Shown here piece after piece: positions 60,502 to 64,000 of a stretch of 64,000 nucleotides of DNA (position 1 is its first letter; each line of letters begins with the position of its first letter). The notes below the pieces were generated by a model. That model had not been told where the DNA came from. It saw only the letters and a list, made by a program, of their open reading frames with translations, and did no database searches. The stretch comes from Mesorhizobium sophorae (GTDB lineage: Bacteria; Pseudomonadota; Alphaproteobacteria; Rhizobiales; Rhizobiaceae), in NCBI RefSeq assembly GCF_002270415.1, contig NZ_NNRI01000001.1:372001-436000 (forward strand), written 5' to 3'. A program made the translations under genes and the position numbers.

Positions 60502-61490
60502 TGCGCGCGCCTCCGGCCTTTGAACAGGACCTTCAGCCGCGCGTAGATCGACAGGATGCCGTCCGGCAAGATGAAGACGATGACGACGAAGACGAAGACA
60601 CAGCCAAGCAGCAGCGGCCACAGGCTTGGGTTGAAGCTGCTGATCGTCTGTTGCGCCCGCTGGATGAAGATGGCGCCGAGCACCGGACCAAGCAGAGTGC
60701 CGCGCCCGCCGACCGCCACCCAGACGATGACTTCCGTCGACAAAAGCAGTCCCGAAAGGTCCGGCGCCACCAGCCCGGCCATGCAGACATAAAGGGCGCC
60801 GGCAAGTCCGGCGATGGCCGCCGACAGGACGAAGGTGACGAGCAGCCGCAAGGGCGCGTTGTGGCCAAGCGCGGCCGCCCTGACTTCATTGTCCTGGATG
60901 GCGGTGAGCACCGTGCCCCAGCGCCCGCGGCTGATCGACCACAGGGTGAGCACGGCCACCGCGACGATGGCTGCGACGAAAATGTAGCTGGGCAGGTCTT
61001 GGCTGAGATCGACATGCAGCCCGCCAACATCGAACTCGATCGGCGGGATGCCGATCAAACCGCTGTCGCCGCCGGTGACCGAACTCCAGGAGACCGCAGC
61101 CTGCTGGCAGATGACGCCCATGGCCAGCGTGACGATGGTGAAATAGCTGCCACGGATGCCGCCGAAGAACAGGAAATAGCCGATGATGGCGGCGACGACG
61201 GCCGCGCCGGCCACCGCGCCCATGATGCCAAGCAGGCTGGCGAAGGGGATCGCGTCGTTGAGCGTGACCAGCGCCATGATGTAGCCGCCAATGCCGAAAA
61301 AGGCGGCGTGGCCGAAACACAGAATGCCGGTGCGACCCCAGAAGAAGTCGAGGCTCGCCGCGAACAGGCCGAAGATCAGTGCGTCGCGGATCACCGTCAA
61401 CTGATAGCCATCGGCAATGAGCGGATAGATGGTGGCGAGCGCCACGCACGCGGCGAAGATCAGCAGCCAGTTGCGATCCCCAGCGATCAT
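60498..61490 (-). CDS. Branched-chain/amide-type ABC permease, LivM/UrtC-like
   Basis: A 330-residue inner-membrane permease with about eight to ten hydrophobic segments and typical LivM sequences (DFFWGRTGILCFGHAAFFGIGGY, LGPVLGAIFIQ). It overlaps the LivH-type permease by 4 bases and LivG by 4 bases. Confidence 0.9.
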   Translation of the reverse strand: MIAGDRNWLLIFAACVALATIYPLIADGYQLTVIRDALIFGLFAASLDFFWGRTGILCFGHAAFFGIGGYIMALVTLNDAIPFASLLGIMGAVAGAAVVAAIIGYFLFFGGIRGSYFTIVTLAMGVICQQAAVSWSSVTGGDSGLIGIPPIEFDVGGLHVDLSQDLPSYIFVAAIVAVAVLTLWSISRGRWGTVLTAIQDNEVRAAALGHNAPLRLLVTFVLSAAIAGLAGALYVCMAGLVAPDLSGLLLSTEVIVWVAVGGRGTLLGPVLGAIFIQRAQQTISSFNPSLWPLLLGCVFVFVVIVFILPDGILSIYARLKVLFKGRRRAQ

Positions 61491-62344
61491 CGCGATGCCC
61501 CGTTGAACAGGCCGTTGGGCCGCAGCCGCACGGCGACGATGGCCGCGAGCAGCACGATCGCTTGCGCCAGCGATGGCGATATCTGGTAGTTCAGGACACT
61601 CGTCAGGCCGCCGACGAAGACGCTTCCGGCGACAAGGCCGCCGATCGAACCGACGCCGCCGACGATGACGACGAAGAAGGCGTTGGCGAGATAGTTCACT
61701 CCCATCTGCGGCAGCACGATCGCCAGCGGCGCGACCAGTCCTCCTGCCAGTCCGGCAATGGCGGCACCGAAGGTGAAGGCGATGGCATAGGTGCGCCGCG
61801 TGTTGATGCCGACGCCCTCGGCCATCTCGCGGTTCTGGATGACAGTGCGGATGTCGAGGCCGAACGATGTCCGGCTGATCAGCAGGACGACTCCAAGCAG
61901 CGTCAGCGCGGCAATAGTGATCAGGATCAGCCGGTAGGCCGGATAGACGGTGAAGAAGAGATCGAGCGTGCCTTCGATCGGCGGCGTCACCGGCTTGGCG
62001 CCGAGACCGAAGGTCAGTTCCAGCCCTTGTTGCAGGATCAGGCTGACGCCCCAGGTGGCGAGCACGGTCGAGACCGGCCGCGAATAGAGATGGCGGATGA
62101 TGGCGAACTCGAGGATGCAGCCGACCACCGCGCCGGCGATCGGGGCGGCGGCCAGCCCCAGCCAGAACGAGCCGTCGATGCTCTGGACGAAATAGACCGC
62201 GAAGGCACCGACGGTGACGAACTCGCCATGCGCGAGGTTGGTCACGTTCATCAGGCCGAAGCTGATCGCCAGGCCGAGCCCGACAAGCATCAGGATGCTG
62301 ATCAGCGTCAGCGCGTTGAGAAGCGTGGTGACGACAAAATCCAT
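61487..62344 (-). CDS. Branched-chain/amide-type ABC permease, LivH/UrtB-like
   Basis: A 285-residue permease with SFGLMNVTNLAHGEFVTVGA near residues 29-48 and IGGLVAGSVFVGGLTS near the end, as in LivH and UrtB. The ATG at 62344 starts 4 bases after the deacetylase-like stop, so the two are one transcript. The longer frame upstream overlaps that gene. Confidence 0.9.
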   Translation of the reverse strand: MDFVVTTLLNALTLISILMLVGLGLAISFGLMNVTNLAHGEFVTVGAFAVYFVQSIDGSFWLGLAAAPIAGAVVGCILEFAIIRHLYSRPVSTVLATWGVSLILQQGLELTFGLGAKPVTPPIEGTLDLFFTVYPAYRLILITIAALTLLGVVLLISRTSFGLDIRTVIQNREMAEGVGINTRRTYAIAFTFGAAIAGLAGGLVAPLAIVLPQMGVNYLANAFFVVIVGGVGSIGGLVAGSVFVGGLTSVLNYQISPSLAQAIVLLAAIVAVRLRPNGLFNGASR

Positions 62345-62348
62345 CGCG

Positions 62349-63470
62349 TCAGGCCGCACTGGCGAGGCGTTGGCGCAGGCCGGCAAGCAGGCCTTCGGCG
62401 GCATCGATCACACCAGCCTGATGCGGCTGCAATTCCTGCCCTGCCCATTCGTCGATATGGTCCGACAGCGGGTCGACCACTTCGGTGCGATGATTGGCCA
62501 GCGTCTCGATGACGGCATGGCCGCAGAACGGTACATAGCCTTCCGAATAGCCGCCTTCATGGCTCATCATCAGGCGTCCGTTCGATGTCTCGGCAGCCAG
62601 CGCCACCATGCGCGCGGCCAGGCGGCGGAAGCATTCGCTGTTGAGCATCATGCGACCGAGCGGGTCGAAGCCCGATGCGTCGAAGCCGGAAGCGACGATG
62701 ACGAGGTCCGGCTTGTAGGCGCGCAGGGCAGGGGCGATGACGCGATCGAAGGTCGATTCATAGGCGCCGGTGCCGCTGCCCGCCGGCAGCGGGATGTTGA
62801 TGTTGTAGCCTTCGCCGGCATCCTTGCCGTTGTCGGCCAGTGCACCGCGCCCGGTCGGATAGAGATTGTCCTGGTGCACGGAAATGGTCAGCACCGACGG
62901 GTCGGAATAAAACACCGTCTCTGTGCCGTTGCCGTGATGCACATCCCAGTCGACCACCGCTGCGCGGCCAAGCAGCCCTTCATGCTGCAGCCGGCGCACG
63001 GACACGCCGATGTTGGAGAACAGGCAGTTGCCCAACGCCTGGTCGGGCTCGGCATGGTGCCCCGGCGGCCGCGCCAGCGCATAGGCGTTGTCGACCCGGC
63101 CGGTCAGCACTGCGCGCATGGCGGCATAGGTGGTGCCGGCCGACAGCAAGGCGATGTCGAAACTGTTGAGGCCGATCGGCGCCTGCGGTCCGGCGAAGCC
63201 GGAACCTCGTTCGCTGAGCATGCGGATATCGTCGACGTGGCGTTGGGTATGCACGCGCAGCAGATCCTCGACCGAAACCGGCTCGGGAATGATCGGCACG
63301 AGGTGGCGCGACAGGCCGCTGACCTGGATCAAATTGTTCAGCCGACGCTTTGAGCCGGGCGATTCCAGATGCCGGCCTGGTTCCACGAAACGGCCGGGAG
63401 GCATCATGTCGGCGCTGGAGCCGGTGTCATGCCACATCAGCTGTTCGTGAAAAACGTAACCTGTCGCCAT
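62349..63470 (-). CDS. Class II histone deacetylase-like amidohydrolase (acetylpolyamine amidohydrolase type)
   Basis: A 373-residue zinc amidohydrolase of the arginase/deacetylase fold. Active-site histidines H138 and H139 are in RPPGHHAEPD; zinc ligands D176, H178 (DWDVHHGNG) and D264 (SGFDASGFDPLG) are all kept. It should remove acyl groups from small amines or amides. It is first gene of an operon for an amide/urea-type importer, so its substrate may be the imported compound. Upstream lies the end of a LuxR-type regulator gene on the same strand. Confidence 0.88.
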   Translation of the reverse strand: MATGYVFHEQLMWHDTGSSADMMPPGRFVEPGRHLESPGSKRRLNNLIQVSGLSRHLVPIIPEPVSVEDLLRVHTQRHVDDIRMLSERGSGFAGPQAPIGLNSFDIALLSAGTTYAAMRAVLTGRVDNAYALARPPGHHAEPDQALGNCLFSNIGVSVRRLQHEGLLGRAAVVDWDVHHGNGTETVFYSDPSVLTISVHQDNLYPTGRGALADNGKDAGEGYNINIPLPAGSGTGAYESTFDRVIAPALRAYKPDLVIVASGFDASGFDPLGRMMLNSECFRRLAARMVALAAETSNGRLMMSHEGGYSEGYVPFCGHAVIETLANHRTEVVDPLSDHIDEWAGQELQPHQAGVIDAAEGLLAGLRQRLASAA

Positions 63471-63554
63471 CCGCAGCGTCCTCTAAAAACCGGGGTGACG
63501 CTAACAGGCTTGCATCAGTGTGGCCCGACCCGAAAGAGGGGTTGTGCCCGTTAT

Positions 63555-64000
63555 CTATGCCCCTCCTTTCGGAGGGGTTTGGAGGCTTGCCGACCCTTGC
63601 GCGGCGCGCACGGCCTGGACCCGGTTGCTCACCGCCAGCTTGCCGAAAATGTTCTTCAGATGCCACTTCACCGTGGTTTCGCTGACCGACAGCGCGACCG
63701 CGATATCGCGGTTGGACATGCCCTCCGTCAGGCAGCGCAGCAACTCGGCCTCGCGCTGGGTGAGGTGTTCCTTCTCTGCGGCTGGCGGGGCTGGCCTGCG
63801 CGTCGCCACAGGCATCGTCTGCGCGGCATCGATGATGCGCGTGGCATAGGCTGAGAGTGCCGGATCGGTCTTTGCCTGGGCCGCACGCAGCCGCATTAAC
63901 CCTTCGACAACGGGCCTTCCCTCATCGATGAAGGAGCGGATGAAGCCAGAGGGGTGGGCAAGGCGCAGCGCTTCGAGCAGATAGCGATCGGCCTCGCGTT
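63555..64000 (-). CDS. LuxR/MalT-type transcriptional regulator, C-terminal part only
   Basis: The open frame enters from the right edge and ends at 63555. About 148 residues are visible: a MalT-like helical segment (LRLAHPSGFIRSFIDEGRPV), a linker, and a LuxR helix-turn-helix (LTQREAELLRCLTEGMSNRD then VSETTVKWHLKNIFGKLAV). The SGFIRSFIDEG sequence is typical of large ATP-dependent LuxR regulators. The N-terminal ATPase domain must lie beyond the window. A CCCCTCC/GGAGGGG hairpin with GAAA loop (63560-63577) covers its last codons. It probably controls the deacetylase-importer operon 84 bases downstream. Confidence 0.85.
   Translation of the reverse strand, partial: READRYLLEALRLAHPSGFIRSFIDEGRPVVEGLMRLRAAQAKTDPALSAYATRIIDAAQTMPVATRRPAPPAAEKEHLTQREAELLRCLTEGMSNRDIAVALSVSETTVKWHLKNIFGKLAVSNRVQAVRAAQGSASLQTPPKGGA

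Noticed and set aside
63560..63577. CCCCTCC/GGAGGGG hairpin as a terminator for the LuxR gene
   Set aside because: It lies over the last codons and is not followed by a U run, so it is noted only within the LuxR entry.
1..64000. Search for CRISPR arrays, tRNA or rRNA genes, insertion sequences and phage genes
   Set aside because: No regularly spaced repeats, cloverleaf-like sequences, transposase frames or integrase frames were recognised by eye; a covariance-model scan could still find a small RNA.

Overview
The window looks like a chromosomal segment of a Mesorhizobium-like alphaproteobacterium (Hyphomicrobiales). The DNA is GC-rich with long antisense shadow frames. It carries the rhizobial/Brucella-type erythritol locus, a short palindromic intergenic repeat that I associate with rhizobial genomes, and a dense run of ABC importers with catabolic genes. 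No rRNA, tRNA, CRISPR array, insertion sequence or phage gene was seen.

Layout. (1) 1-6173: edge of a type VI secretion locus, with tssA-tssB-tssC leftward and tssH (clpV) divergent. It is followed directly by the 3' remnant of a DegT-family aminotransferase gene. (2) 6645-10662: an FGGY sugar/polyol kinase, a DeoR repressor and a GlpD-like FAD dehydrogenase, joined by ATGA overlaps. (3) 11082-21905: the erythritol operon in the order eryD, DUF2291, eryE-F-G (ABC importer), eryA, eryB, eryC, tpiB/eryH, rpiB/eryI. (4) 21925-24577, leftward: dhaL, dhaK and a GntR/UTRA regulator. (5) 24567-32061: a Gfo/Idh/MocA oxidoreductase divergent from an operon for a CUT1-type sugar importer with SIS, ROK and UgpC-type ATPase genes, probably for an amino sugar or glycated compound. 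(6) 32272-39663: a polyamine/opine-type importer, a FadR-type GntR regulator, an FAH-family protein, an amidohydrolase and a V4R-domain protein. (7) 39714-41827: a His-rich secreted protein and an MFS exporter. (8) 41916-53996: an IclR-centred locus with an importer, an enolase-superfamily sugar-acid dehydratase, a mutarotase, a Gfo/Idh dehydrogenase, a lactonase-like amidohydrolase, two MaoC-like hydratases, a CoA transferase and a signal-less solute-binding-like protein. (9) 54388-57769: a Tim44-like protein, a small zinc-ribbon protein, an MDR oxidoreductase and a LysR gene that has lost its DNA-binding domain. (10) 57843-63470: an amide/urea-type branched-chain importer operon led by a class II histone-deacetylase-like gene, next to the C-terminus of a LuxR/MalT-type regulator that runs off the window.

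How the genes work together. In the erythritol section EryA phosphorylates, EryB oxidises, and EryC, EryH and EryI isomerise to D-erythrose 4-phosphate, as established for Brucella. Around this core sit two further entry modules: the upstream kinase/DeoR/dehydrogenase trio and a DhaK/DhaL pair without a DhaM. The trio and the ery operon share a nearly identical 31-bp upstream sequence (6481-6511 and 10870-10900). I read the region as a multi-substrate C4-polyol/ketose funnel sharing EryH and EryI. A second shared regulatory sequence (32153-32179 and 36877-36905) ties the polyamine-type importer to the FAH/amidohydrolase operon.
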